Positions 19,914-30,129 of a stretch of DNA of 64,000 nucleotides are shown here, piece after piece (the first letter of the stretch is position 1; every line of letters starts with the position of its first letter). Source of the stretch: Campylobacter estrildidarum. Lineage in GTDB: Bacteria; Campylobacterota; Campylobacteria; Campylobacterales; Campylobacteraceae. The stretch covers positions 1 through 64,000 of the forward strand of contig NZ_NXLZ01000003.1 in the NCBI RefSeq assembly GCF_005406205.1, read 5' to 3'. Position numbers and translations under genes: made by a program. The notes beneath the pieces are model-generated. The model saw only the letters and a program-made list of their open reading frames with translations. It ran no database searches and had not been told where the DNA came from.

Positions 19914-20579
19914 TTACTTTAAACTATTTAAATAGGCAATTAAAGCGACAATTTCTTTAATCTCACCTTTAGAAAAAGCCTTTTTTACTTCTTCATTTTT
20001 CATTTGATCAACTATAGTCTGAGCCTCAGCTTTTACTTCTTCTTGAGCATCCTTCCAAGATCCAAGTTTTGTACCATTTTCTACATCATAAGGTACATTA
20101 AAAACTTTTTTTACAGTTAAGGCTTCAGCATAAGCTGTTTCTATATCAGCATTATCTTTAAATATATGTTTATAAGCAGGCATAATTGAATTTGGTACTA
20201 CTGAAGTAGGTTCCCACATATGATTTTCATGCCAATCGGTTGTTCTATAACCTCCTACACGCATTAAATCAGGTCCTGTTCGCTTTGATCCCCATAAAAA
20301 TGGTCTATCATAAGCATATTCACCACTAAGAGAATACATACCATAACGATCTGTTTCAGATTTAAATGGACGAATTAACTGAGAATGGCAAGCATTGCAA
20401 CTCTCTTTTATATAAATTTGACGTCCTGCAAGCTGTAAAACGGTATAAGGTTTTTTTCCTTCAATAGGTCTTGCATTTTCTGTAAAATTAGGTAAAACCT
20501 CAACAATTCCAGCATAAGCAATCACAAAAAAAACAGCTACAGCAAAAAAGAATGGATTTTTTTCTAACCAACTAAACAT
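19914..20579 (-). CDS. ccoO: cbb3 cytochrome oxidase monoheme subunit CcoO
   Basis: A 221-residue membrane-anchored cytochrome c. An N-terminal helix (FFFAVAVFFVIAYAGIV) precedes the heme motif CNACHSQL near residue 60. The family hallmarks RTGPDLMRVGGYRTTDWH and SVVPNSIMPAYKH follow, the latter supplying the axial Met. It works with CcoN and CcoP. Intact. Confidence 0.96.
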   Translation of the reverse strand: MFSWLEKNPFFFAVAVFFVIAYAGIVEVLPNFTENARPIEGKKPYTVLQLAGRQIYIKESCNACHSQLIRPFKSETDRYGMYSLSGEYAYDRPFLWGSKRTGPDLMRVGGYRTTDWHENHMWEPTSVVPNSIMPAYKHIFKDNADIETAYAEALTVKKVFNVPYDVENGTKLGSWKDAQEEVKAEAQTIVDQMKNEEVKKAFSKGEIKEIVALIAYLNSLK

Positions 20580-20591
20580 ATTTTCTCCTTC

Positions 20592-22058
20592 TTATATTGC
20601 CATAGGTGAAGCGCTTTTTGGCTCTTTATCAAGCACTCTTCCGCAAGCAATTGATTTATAAATATTATAAGTAAACATAAAGAAACCAATAAGATATAAT
20701 AAACCACCGATAGCTCTAATCCAATAATAAGGCACTATAGCCACAACTGTATCGATGAATGAATAACTAAGATTTCCATATTCATCAGTTGCACGCCACA
20801 TCATACCCTGGGTTATACCTGCAATCCACATTGAGCTAAAATAAAGTACTATACCTGTAGTTTGAATCCAAAATTGAACTTCCATTAAAGATTTACTATA
20901 AAGTTCTCTTTTAAACACTCTAGGAGTCATATGATAAAGTGCTGCCATAATCATAAAGCCTACCCAACCTAATGTTCCATCATGAACATGTCCTGGAATC
21001 CAATCAGTAAAATGTGCTAAAGCATTAACAGATTTTATAGAAAGAATAGGTCCTTCTAATGTTGAAAACATATAAAAAGTTGATGCTAAAATCATAAATT
21101 TAATCAATGGACTTTCGCGAAGTTGACTCCACTCGCCTTTCATCGTAAGCATGATATTGATTGCTGATCCCCAAGAAGGTAAAATAAGCACTATTGAAAA
21201 TACAGAACCCATAGTTTGCATCCAATCAGGAACGGTTGAATAAATTAAGTGGTGTCCACCTGCCCAAAGATAAACAAACATTAATCCCCAAAATGCAAAT
21301 AAAGAAAGTTTATAAGAAAAAATTGGCTGACCACTTTCTTTTGGCAAGAAATAATAAATTTGCGCAATAATTCCAACAGTAAATACAAAAGCAACCGCAT
21401 TATGTCCATACCACCATTGAACTAATGCATCATTAGTTCCTGCATACATTGATACACTATGCCACCATTTTCCCATACCTGCAACAAAATAGGTTGGAAC
21501 TTCCATATTGTTGAAAAGATAAAGCATAGCAATGCCTAAAAAAGTTGCTATATAATACCAAAGAGAAATATAAAGAGTCTTTTCGCGTCTAATTCCAATA
21601 AGGCCAAAAATACTCATACCCCACAATACCCAAACAATAACAACCAAAATATCTAAAGGCCATTCAAGTTCTGCGTATTCTTTAGAAGTAGTTATACCTA
21701 GAAATAAAGAAATAACAGCCAAAACCATAGTAAGCATATAAAGCCAAAAATGAAGCTTACCTACAGCCATTAAAAATTTTGATTCAGCCATACTTACCTT
21801 AAGAACACGTTGTCCTATATAGTACCAAGTGGCCCAAATTCCAGAGAGCATAAAACCAAAAATCACTCCTGAAGTATGAAGAGGTCTTAGTCTTGAAAAA
21901 GTCGCATACTCTCCTGCCAAATAATTTAAATTAGGATATGCCATTTGAAAAGCTATTAAAGTTCCTATGGCCATACCAATAATACCAAACAATATAGTAG
22001 CAAACATGAAATATTTTGCAACTGTATAGTCGTAACTTAGTGCATTACCTGGATGCAT
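20592..22058 (-). CDS. ccoN: cbb3 cytochrome oxidase catalytic subunit CcoN
   Basis: A heme-copper oxidase subunit I of 488 residues with about 12 transmembrane helices. The start MHPGNALSYDYTVAKYF has AGGAG eight bases upstream, so the 13-codon longer frame is not used. Metal-binding histidines lie in RLRPLHTSGV, VQWWYGHNAVAF, AGGHHLIYS and GHVHDGTLGWVG. First gene of ccoNOQP. A 150-base AT-rich region upstream must hold the promoter. Confidence 0.97.
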   Translation of the reverse strand: MHPGNALSYDYTVAKYFMFATILFGIIGMAIGTLIAFQMAYPNLNYLAGEYATFSRLRPLHTSGVIFGFMLSGIWATWYYIGQRVLKVSMAESKFLMAVGKLHFWLYMLTMVLAVISLFLGITTSKEYAELEWPLDILVVIVWVLWGMSIFGLIGIRREKTLYISLWYYIATFLGIAMLYLFNNMEVPTYFVAGMGKWWHSVSMYAGTNDALVQWWYGHNAVAFVFTVGIIAQIYYFLPKESGQPIFSYKLSLFAFWGLMFVYLWAGGHHLIYSTVPDWMQTMGSVFSIVLILPSWGSAINIMLTMKGEWSQLRESPLIKFMILASTFYMFSTLEGPILSIKSVNALAHFTDWIPGHVHDGTLGWVGFMIMAALYHMTPRVFKRELYSKSLMEVQFWIQTTGIVLYFSSMWIAGITQGMMWRATDEYGNLSYSFIDTVVAIVPYYWIRAIGGLLYLIGFFMFTYNIYKSIACGRVLDKEPKSASPMAI

Positions 22059-22215
22059 GGATTTTCTCCTTAAAATTTTTAAATAATCAAATTGCATTAT
22101 ATAATACTAATTATACATTTTTTCTTAAAAAATATAATTTTATTAATCATTTGTTATCAATTATAATTTATGTCCATAATTAATAATATTATTTTAATCT
22201 TAAAAAGAATCAAAT

Positions 22216-22890
22216 TTAATAATTTACAAAGGATATAAAACCGGTATAAGCAAGTTTTAAACCGTAAGCTATGATGATAATATAAGCTATATAATTAAAT
22301 ATTTTTTTAAAAACCTCACTCAAAAATTGTGATATTTTTGTAAAAAATAACATAGCGGGAAGAGTTGAAAATCCAAAAATTAACATTATACATATGCTTT
22401 CTAAAATATTTTCCCTTTTCATCGAATCTATCAAATAAAAATAAACCAAACCACAGGGCACAAAACCGTTAATAAATCCTAAGATAAATGCTGATTTTAT
22501 ACCTCTAAAATTCATAGATTTTTTAATCAATTTTTGCAATAAAGAATCTAAAAAAATATGATTTTCAATAAAAGCAAGAAGATTTCCTCTAAAAATCAAA
22601 GCACAACCTAAAATAATCATAAATATACCAAAAAGAAAAAATGAAAAACTTTGAATTTTGGCATTAATAGCTAATATATTTCCAAAAATTCCACAACATA
22701 TCCCCAAGACAACATAAGCAAAAATTCTAGATAACTGATATAAAAAAGTTAATAAAAATAAATTTTTATGAGTTGAATTTAGCTTCATAAAAACTAAATT
22801 AAAGCCACCACACATAGAATAGCAATGTCCAAAGCTTGACAAAAAAGCTACGCTAAAAATAACAAAAAAATCAATATTTAGCAAAATCAC
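22216..22890 (-). CDS. Sulfite exporter TauE/SafE-like or copper-type membrane transporter
   Basis: A 224-residue membrane protein with about six helices. The N-terminus contains SSFGHCYSMCGGFN, the Cys-x3-Cys-Gly-Gly motif of the UreH/SafE-type subgroup often found beside cbb3 oxidase genes and linked to copper supply. A second half repeat has GFINGFVPCGLVYFYL. The GTG start overlaps the carA stop. Transported ligand is not determined; a role in oxidase metal supply is inference from position. Confidence 0.7.
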   Translation of the reverse strand: MILLNIDFFVIFSVAFLSSFGHCYSMCGGFNLVFMKLNSTHKNLFLLTFLYQLSRIFAYVVLGICCGIFGNILAINAKIQSFSFFLFGIFMIILGCALIFRGNLLAFIENHIFLDSLLQKLIKKSMNFRGIKSAFILGFINGFVPCGLVYFYLIDSMKRENILESICIMLIFGFSTLPAMLFFTKISQFLSEVFKKIFNYIAYIIIIAYGLKLAYTGFISFVNY

Positions 22891-24005
22891 ATCAAATCGA
22901 TAAATTCTTTAAAAATATATTTACTCTCATGAGGCCCAGAAGAGCTTTCTGGATGATGTTGGACGGATATAATCGGATAATCTTTATATTTAACACCTTC
23001 AACATTATCTCCAAAAAGATTACGATGTGTAATAAAAGCAACTTCACAAAGTTCTTCTGGAACATTATAGTTATGATTTTGTGCAGTAATTTCAATACTT
23101 TTATTATTTAAATTAATGACAGGATGATTCGCTCCATGTTGGCCAAATTTCATTTTATAAGTCTCATAGCCAAAAGCATTGCTTAAAAGCTGATGACCTA
23201 GACAGATTCCAAGTATAGGAATTTTCACTTTGGTAAGTTTTTTAATCTCTGCAATTTCTTGTTTTAAAATTTTTGGCTCACCTGGACCATTCGAAAGAAA
23301 TACACCTTGAATTTCCCCTTGTTTGTAAAGCTTTATAAGATCATCTGCTTTGACATTATAAGGAAAAACTTCCACTTCCAAACCTGCCTCAACTAGCTCA
23401 TTTAAAATATTAATCTTTACTCCATAGTCAATAACAGCAACTTTTTTTGCACTTCTTTTAGCTTCATTATAACTTTGAGTTGTATGGTTCCAAACGCCTT
23501 GTTTATGAACATAAGATTGTTTTGTACTGACTTCTTTAACAAAATTAACTTCTTCAATTTTTGCCGATTTTTCTAAAGCAGACTTTAACTCTTCTTTATT
23601 TGAAATTTCAGTCGATACAATAACTCTTAAATTTCCAAAATCTCGAATCATTTTAACTAAATATCTCGTATCAAGATCATATATTCCTATTTTCTCGTGT
23701 TTTTTTAGATATCCATCCAAACTTTGCTTAGCACGAAAATTAGAAAAAGTAGAACTTAATTCACGTATTAAAATACCGCTAGCAAAAACTTCTTTACTTT
23801 CATTATCACAATCATTTGTGCCCACTATACCAATCTCTGGCATAGAAAAAACGATAAATTGTCCCGCATAAGAAGGATCTGACATGATTTCTTGATATCC
23901 AGTTAAAGAAGTATTAAATACAAGTTCACCAAAGAAAGTTCCATTTTTACCAAAAGCTTTAGCTGTTAAAAAAACATCATTTTCTAAATAAACATAAGCT
24001 TTCAT
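22887..24005 (-). CDS. carA: Carbamoyl-phosphate synthase small chain
   Basis: A 372-residue glutaminase subunit supplying ammonia for arginine and pyrimidine synthesis. The N-terminal CarA domain contains NTSLTGYQEIMSDPSYAGQ. The class I glutamine amidotransferase domain has the nucleophile in ILGICLGHQLL and the His/Glu pair in QHHPESSSGP. carB is not in the window. It lies 3 bases downstream of the DUF507 gene. Confidence 0.97.
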   Translation of the reverse strand: MKAYVYLENDVFLTAKAFGKNGTFFGELVFNTSLTGYQEIMSDPSYAGQFIVFSMPEIGIVGTNDCDNESKEVFASGILIRELSSTFSNFRAKQSLDGYLKKHEKIGIYDLDTRYLVKMIRDFGNLRVIVSTEISNKEELKSALEKSAKIEEVNFVKEVSTKQSYVHKQGVWNHTTQSYNEAKRSAKKVAVIDYGVKINILNELVEAGLEVEVFPYNVKADDLIKLYKQGEIQGVFLSNGPGEPKILKQEIAEIKKLTKVKIPILGICLGHQLLSNAFGYETYKMKFGQHGANHPVINLNNKSIEITAQNHNYNVPEELCEVAFITHRNLFGDNVEGVKYKDYPIISVQHHPESSSGPHESKYIFKEFIDLM

Positions 24006-24008
24006 GGC

Positions 24009-24566
24009 TTAAAACATTCCCTTTTTTCTAAGCTCTTCTTGATAAAGTTTTTCAAAGATTAACTCATATTCTTCACTACCTGGAACCGGTTTAGTTTTAT
24101 AATTGCTTATTTTTTCATATACCTCATCTTCTAAATTTTCATAAATTTTAAGGTAATTTTCTATACTAGAAAAAATTAAGTTTTTTACTCTATTTTCACT
24201 AACTGTAAAATTAATATAATCATTTTCTATAAGTTCTTCCAAAATCTTATGCGCTAAACGATTATGACGATCTTCTAAATTTAAAATAACATCAAATTCA
24301 GATGCAAGTTTTTTTTTGACAAGCCAAAACATATTTTTTCTATCAACTTGCATGAGTTCCATTTCATCTTCTTGTTCTTCTAAAAGTTCTTTGATTCTTT
24401 CATCTAATTTTCTTTCATTAAAGACATCGATTTCTAAAATTTTCTTAATACAAGGATTTAACTCTTCTATATTACTCTTAATTTCAACAAAAGAAGAATT
24501 TACCAAATCCAATACTATTTTATTTGTAATATAAGGTATATGTGGCAATTTTATACGCATTTTCAA
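24009..24566 (-). CDS. DUF507 family protein
   Basis: A 185-residue helical protein. It starts MRIKLPHIPYITNKIVLDL after an MK and carries the DUF507 pattern of two similar halves with acidic helices (KELLEEQEDEMELM, LYQEELRKKGMF). In epsilonproteobacteria this family commonly precedes carA, as it does here. Function unknown. Confidence 0.8.
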   Translation of the reverse strand: MKMRIKLPHIPYITNKIVLDLVNSSFVEIKSNIEELNPCIKKILEIDVFNERKLDERIKELLEEQEDEMELMQVDRKNMFWLVKKKLASEFDVILNLEDRHNRLAHKILEELIENDYINFTVSENRVKNLIFSSIENYLKIYENLEDEVYEKISNYKTKPVPGSEEYELIFEKLYQEELRKKGMF

Positions 24567-24618
24567 ACCTTTAAATAATGATCTTAAAATAATAATATAT
24601 TTATGTTAAAAAACAAAT

Positions 24619-25129
24619 TTAATGAGTTTTATTATTGTCTATATTTTTTAATAATAAAGTTAATTCACTTGCTTTTTTAGGATCCATTTTAGAAAGAACC
24701 CCTGAAATTTTTCGAGACTCTAATGAAAACATAATCTTGCTCGCATCCTCAGCATCCATTTGACTTAATACATCAGCTATAGCTGCATCTTTCATTTGAG
24801 AATAAATTTCTTTTACTCTGCCTTCTGTCTTTTTATTAATAGAACTTAAAATTTTCTGTTGCTCTTCTAATAATTTGGCATTTTGATCTTTTAAAGATTG
24901 AATCTGTGCTAAAGTTGCATTAACCTCGGCTTCTTTCTTAGCTAAAGTATCTAATTTTTCTTTTTGCAAAGCCTCAAAAGACGCCTTGTAAGCTTCTAAA
25001 GCTTGTCTAGCTTCATCAAATTCTTTTGTTTGCAACTCAAGCTGTGCTTTTCTAGCTTCAAAATACTCTTCACAATTTTGATCAGCACCAAAAACTATAT
25101 TTAAACAAAAAATCAAAGAAATAAATTTT

Positions 25130-25137
<8 letters not shown>
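24619..25137 (-). CDS. Periplasmic coiled-coil protein with MgtE-N-like tail (MotE-like)
   Basis: A 172-residue secreted protein. A signal peptide (MSKKFISLIFCLNIVFGA) is followed by a long coiled coil (residues 30-115, rich in Glu/Lys/Gln/Ala) and a C-terminal domain with DVLSQMDAEDASKIMF and VLSKMDPKKASELTLL. These paired repeats resemble the MgtE N-domain/MotE family seen in flagellar stator chaperones. It overlaps the next upstream coiled-coil gene. A flagellar role is inference from family and pairing with a FliJ-like gene. Confidence 0.68.
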
Positions 25138-26826
<1,689 letters not shown>

Positions 26827-26831
26827 TTAAA

Positions 26832-26929
26832 TGGCGAGAAGATGAGAGAATCGAACTCCCCAAAGAATAGCCAGCTACCCTTTCATCTGATTTGAAGTCA
26901 GTGGCGATCACCAGATACGCTAATCTTCC
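26832..26929 (-). tRNA. selC: Selenocysteine tRNA (anticodon TCA)
   Basis: A 98-base tRNA read on the minus strand from GGAAGATTAGC at 26929 to the encoded CCA at 26832. The anticodon loop CTTCAAA places TCA at 26893-26895, flanked by a stem CTGA/TCAG. The long extra arm (about 20 bases, GGGTAGCTGGCTATTC region) and the T-loop GTTCGATTC are diagnostic of bacterial tRNA-Sec. The acceptor pairs GGAAGAT with ATCTTCT, leaving a slightly irregular end before CCA. It decodes UGA in selenoproteins; SelD at 28.5-29.5 kb is one such client. Confidence 0.95.
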
Positions 26930-26975
26930 AAAGTTATTATAGCGGTTTTTAATAAAAAATAAAATAAATTTAAGA

Positions 26976-28445
26976 TTAAGGAATTTCATTAAGCATTTTT
27001 TCATAAGCCATTTTTGAACCAGAATTTACTTTAGTCAATAAACTCCCAAAAATAATAACCAAAGAGGCCGCTAAAAAACCAGGTATCATTTCATATAAAC
27101 TAGAATCAGCACAATTTTTCCACAATATCACCACTAAAGCACCTGAAATCATACCAGCAATAGCACCAAATTTTGTCATTCTTTTCCAAAAAAGTGAAAA
27201 AATAATAACCGCACCAAAACTACTACCAAAACCAGCCCAAGCATAAGAAACTATATTTAAAACGCTTGAATTTTTATCCATAGAAATTAAAAAAGCAACC
27301 AAGGCTACAATCAAAACACCTATTTTACCTAAATTTAAAACTACTTTATTAGATGCATCTTTCTTGAAAATTTTTTTATAAAAATCTTCAGCTATAGTCG
27401 AACTTGATACTAAAAGTTGCGAACTTGCTGTACTCATTATAGCAGCTAAAATCGCGGAAAGTAAAATTCCGGCAACCCAAGGATTAAATAAAAGTTGAGA
27501 CATGAGTATAAAAATTTTCTCAGGATCTTCTAAATTAAGCTGAAATTTATAGATATAAGCAATACCTAAAATTCCAATCAAACAAGCACTAAATAAACAC
27601 AAACTCATCCAAAAAATTCCTATAAAGGTAGCAATAGGGATATCCTTCACCGATCTAATTGACATAAAACGCACTAAAATATGAGGTTGTCCAAAATATC
27701 CAAGTCCCCAAGCAAGAGCAGAAATAATACTTACAAAACTGACATGATTTATAGATAAAGCCTCAGGTTTGATTTCTTTTATAATAGAAAATGCTTTAGA
27801 AACACCTCCTAAATGATAAAGCATAACTGATGGCACAACAATTAGGGCTCCTAGCATTAAAAGTCCTTGAATCATATCCGTCCAACAAACTGCTTTATAG
27901 CCCCCTAAAAAAGTATAAATAACAATGATTAATGTTCCAGTAATTAAAGCATAATCGTAACGAATTTGAAAAACACCTTCAAAGAGTTTCGCTCCACTCA
28001 CAAGGCCTGAAGAAATATAAAAGGTAAAAAAAACTAAAATAACAATAGCACAAATCACACGTAAAATATGTTTATTATCATCAAAACGGGTTTCTAAATA
28101 ATCAGGAATAGTCAAGGAATTTGCAATAATGCCTGTATAAATTCTTAATCTTTTTGCTATAAAAATCCAATTTAAAGTCGCACCGATAATCAAGCCAATC
28201 ACAATATAAAAATTAATCAAACCGCCGATATATAAGGCTCCTGGCAAACCCATTAAAAGCCAACCACTCATATCGGAAGCACCTGCACTTAAAGCAGAAA
28301 GAGCAGGTCCTAAAGATCTTCCTCCTAAGAAATAATCCTCAGAACTTTTATTTTGTTTATAAAAATAAAAACCTATATAAAGCATTAAAAAGGTATAAAC
28401 TGAAAACATTGTTATAATAGCCATGTTTATATGAACAACTTCCAT
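26976..28445 (-). CDS. putP: Sodium/proline symporter
   Basis: A 489-residue SSS-family transporter with about 13 membrane helices. Family signatures include [20 protein letters not shown] and [18 protein letters not shown] (the sodium-binding helix 8 region). The start at 28445 has AAGGG upstream; MAIITM at 28424 is an alternative. Proline is a carbon source for C. jejuni. The proline dehydrogenase gene putA, expected directly upstream in C. jejuni, is absent: only 28 bases separate putP from selD. Confidence 0.9.
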   Translation of the reverse strand: MEVVHINMAIITMFSVYTFLMLYIGFYFYKQNKSSEDYFLGGRSLGPALSALSAGASDMSGWLLMGLPGALYIGGLINFYIVIGLIIGATLNWIFIAKRLRIYTGIIANSLTIPDYLETRFDDNKHILRVICAIVILVFFTFYISSGLVSGAKLFEGVFQIRYDYALITGTLIIVIYTFLGGYKAVCWTDMIQGLLMLGALIVVPSVMLYHLGGVSKAFSIIKEIKPEALSINHVSFVSIISALAWGLGYFGQPHILVRFMSIRSVKDIPIATFIGIFWMSLCLFSACLIGILGIAYIYKFQLNLEDPEKIFILMSQLLFNPWVAGILLSAILAAIMSTASSQLLVSSSTIAEDFYKKIFKKDASNKVVLNLGKIGVLIVALVAFLISMDKNSSVLNIVSYAWAGFGSSFGAVIIFSLFWKRMTKFGAIAGMISGALVVILWKNCADSSLYEMIPGFLAASLVIIFGSLLTKVNSGSKMAYEKMLNEIP

Positions 28446-28473
28446 CTTTTCCCTTAAAAATATTAAAACTTAA

Positions 28474-29496
28474 TTAAACAAAAATAAATTTCTTTTCTGA
28501 AACTAAAACACATTGGGCAACAATATTTGCCTCAATACCTTCATTTCTTAACTCATCAAGACATTGCAAAGCTTGATTTTCATCTATAGCGATCAAAAGT
28601 CCTCCTGAAGTTTGAGGATCGCAAAGCAATAAATTTTCCTCATTTAAATCAGGATCCATCTCTTGAATAAATTCTAAATTTTTATACGCTCCAGCTGGAA
28701 TTAACCCCATGTTATAATATTCCAAGGTTCCATCCAAGTAAGAAATTTTTTCCTTAAAAATTTCAAAACTAATTTGATCATTTAGCATTTCTCTTAAATG
28801 TCCTAAAAAGCCAAATCCCGTAATATCGGTCATAGCATGGATTTTAAATTTTAAAGCAATTTGACTAGCCTTAAAATTTAAAGACATCATACTTTCAACC
28901 ATAGAATTTAAATGTTTTTCTTTTAAAAAATCTGCCTTTAAGGCCGTGCTTAAAATTCCAACTCCTAAGGGCTTGGTTAAAATGATTTTATCACCTAATT
29001 TTGCACGATTATTAGCTATAAAACGAGCAGGATGAACCTTACCAGTAACACTGAGTCCAAAAAATAATTCCGAACTTTCAATTGTATGTCCACCAACAAT
29101 CAAACCCTTGCATTCATTTACCTTATCATTGGCACCCTCTAACATTTCCTTTAGTATCTCTAAAGAATGATTTTTAGTATCAAATCCAACTATATTTAAG
29201 GCATTTATCACTTCAGCCCCCATAGCAAATACATCACTAAGAGCATTAGCTGCAGCAATAGCACCAAAATGATAAGCACTATCGATCACAGGAGTGATAA
29301 AATCAAGAGTTTGAACAAGAGCTAAATCACTACTGAGTTTATAAACACTCGCATCTTCATTATTGCCAATATCGCTAAGTAAAGCTGGAGATTTTTGCAT
29401 AAAATTTAAAATTGTTTTAAGACCACCCGGGCTTAGTTTTGCTGCTCAACCTGCCGCTTTTACAAAATGGGTTAAATTTTGTTTTTTATACTCCAA
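28474..29496 (-). CDS. selD: Selenide water dikinase SelD, itself a selenoprotein (Sec at codon 17)
   Basis: SelD makes selenophosphate from selenide and ATP for tRNA-Sec charging. The apparent ATG at 29400 is not the true start: the frame continues upstream through one TGA (29446-29448) to a TTG at 29496 with AGGA six bases before it. The extended N-terminus reads THFVKAAG-Sec-AAKLSPGG, the conserved SelD active-site position where Cys or Sec is found, followed by the expected Lys. The rest is a full SelD (VGGHTIESSELFFGLSVTG, MTDITGFGFLGHL, LCDPQTSGGLL). Total 340 residues. The stop codon of yedF lies 9 bases upstream. Automatic annotation would truncate this protein by 32 residues. Confidence 0.93.
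29411..29445 (-). promoter_or_regulatory. Candidate bacterial SECIS hairpin for selD
   Basis: Immediately after the TGA the minus strand can fold TAAGCC with GG-T-CTTA around a CGGGT loop. That is a six-pair stem with one bulged T on the 3' side. Bacterial SECIS elements sit just downstream of UGA and have a small G/U-rich loop and a bulged U, so location and shape fit. Folding was judged by eye only. Confidence 0.4.
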
Positions 29497-29504
29497 ATTC
29501 TATC

Positions 29505-30077
29505 CTATAAAGTAATGATTTTTGCTTTTCCAAAAAGTTCATTAACAATCTCATAAGCATTTCCAATTGAACCAATTTTTAATTCTTTAGTTTTTCCAAA
29601 AAATTCCAAACAAGCTCCACAACTTATAATCTCTACTCCTAAGCTTTCCAATTCTTTCATAGCTATATGTGCTTTGTGATTTTCATCAGTATTTACTAAA
29701 ACACTTTCATTAACACAAATAATTTTACTTGGAATATTTTCAATACTTTTTAAAGTATCTAAAAAACCAGCAAATAAATTTTGCCCTAATTCTCCAAAAC
29801 CAACTTTATCTGCTTTTAAAAATAAGACGCTGTATTCATTAGCATTAACTTTATTTAAATCCACTTCTTTTTTTTCAACATAAACAATGATTTCATTTTC
29901 GTATTCTTTAAAAGCTGGATTTAAATTTAAAGAGTTTAAAAATTTTAGAACATTATTTTTAGAGATAGTAGAATTTAAAACAATTTCCAAACTCTCTCCA
30001 TTATTTAAATTTTCAAGAGCTTTTTTTGTTTCAACCACAGGCTTGGGACAATCAAGATTTCTACAATCAATTTTCAT
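29505..30077 (-). CDS. yedF: TusA/YedF-DsrE fusion, selenium-metabolism-linked
   Basis: A 190-residue two-domain protein. Residues 1-70 are a TusA/SirA-like fold with the CPxP motif in DCRNLDCPKPVVETKK. Residues 80-190 are DsrE/F-like with ISCGACLEFF. This fusion is typically found beside selD and is often called selenium metabolism protein YedF; it may carry sulfur or selenium on cysteine. Same strand and 8 bases from selD, so the two are probably cotranscribed. Confidence 0.88.
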   Translation of the reverse strand: MKIDCRNLDCPKPVVETKKALENLNNGESLEIVLNSTISKNNVLKFLNSLNLNPAFKEYENEIIVYVEKKEVDLNKVNANEYSVLFLKADKVGFGELGQNLFAGFLDTLKSIENIPSKIICVNESVLVNTDENHKAHIAMKELESLGVEIISCGACLEFFGKTKELKIGSIGNAYEIVNELFGKAKIITL

Positions 30078-30129
30078 TGTTTTTCCTTAATAAAATTATA
30101 TTTTTGATGAATATAATTTTATTATAATC

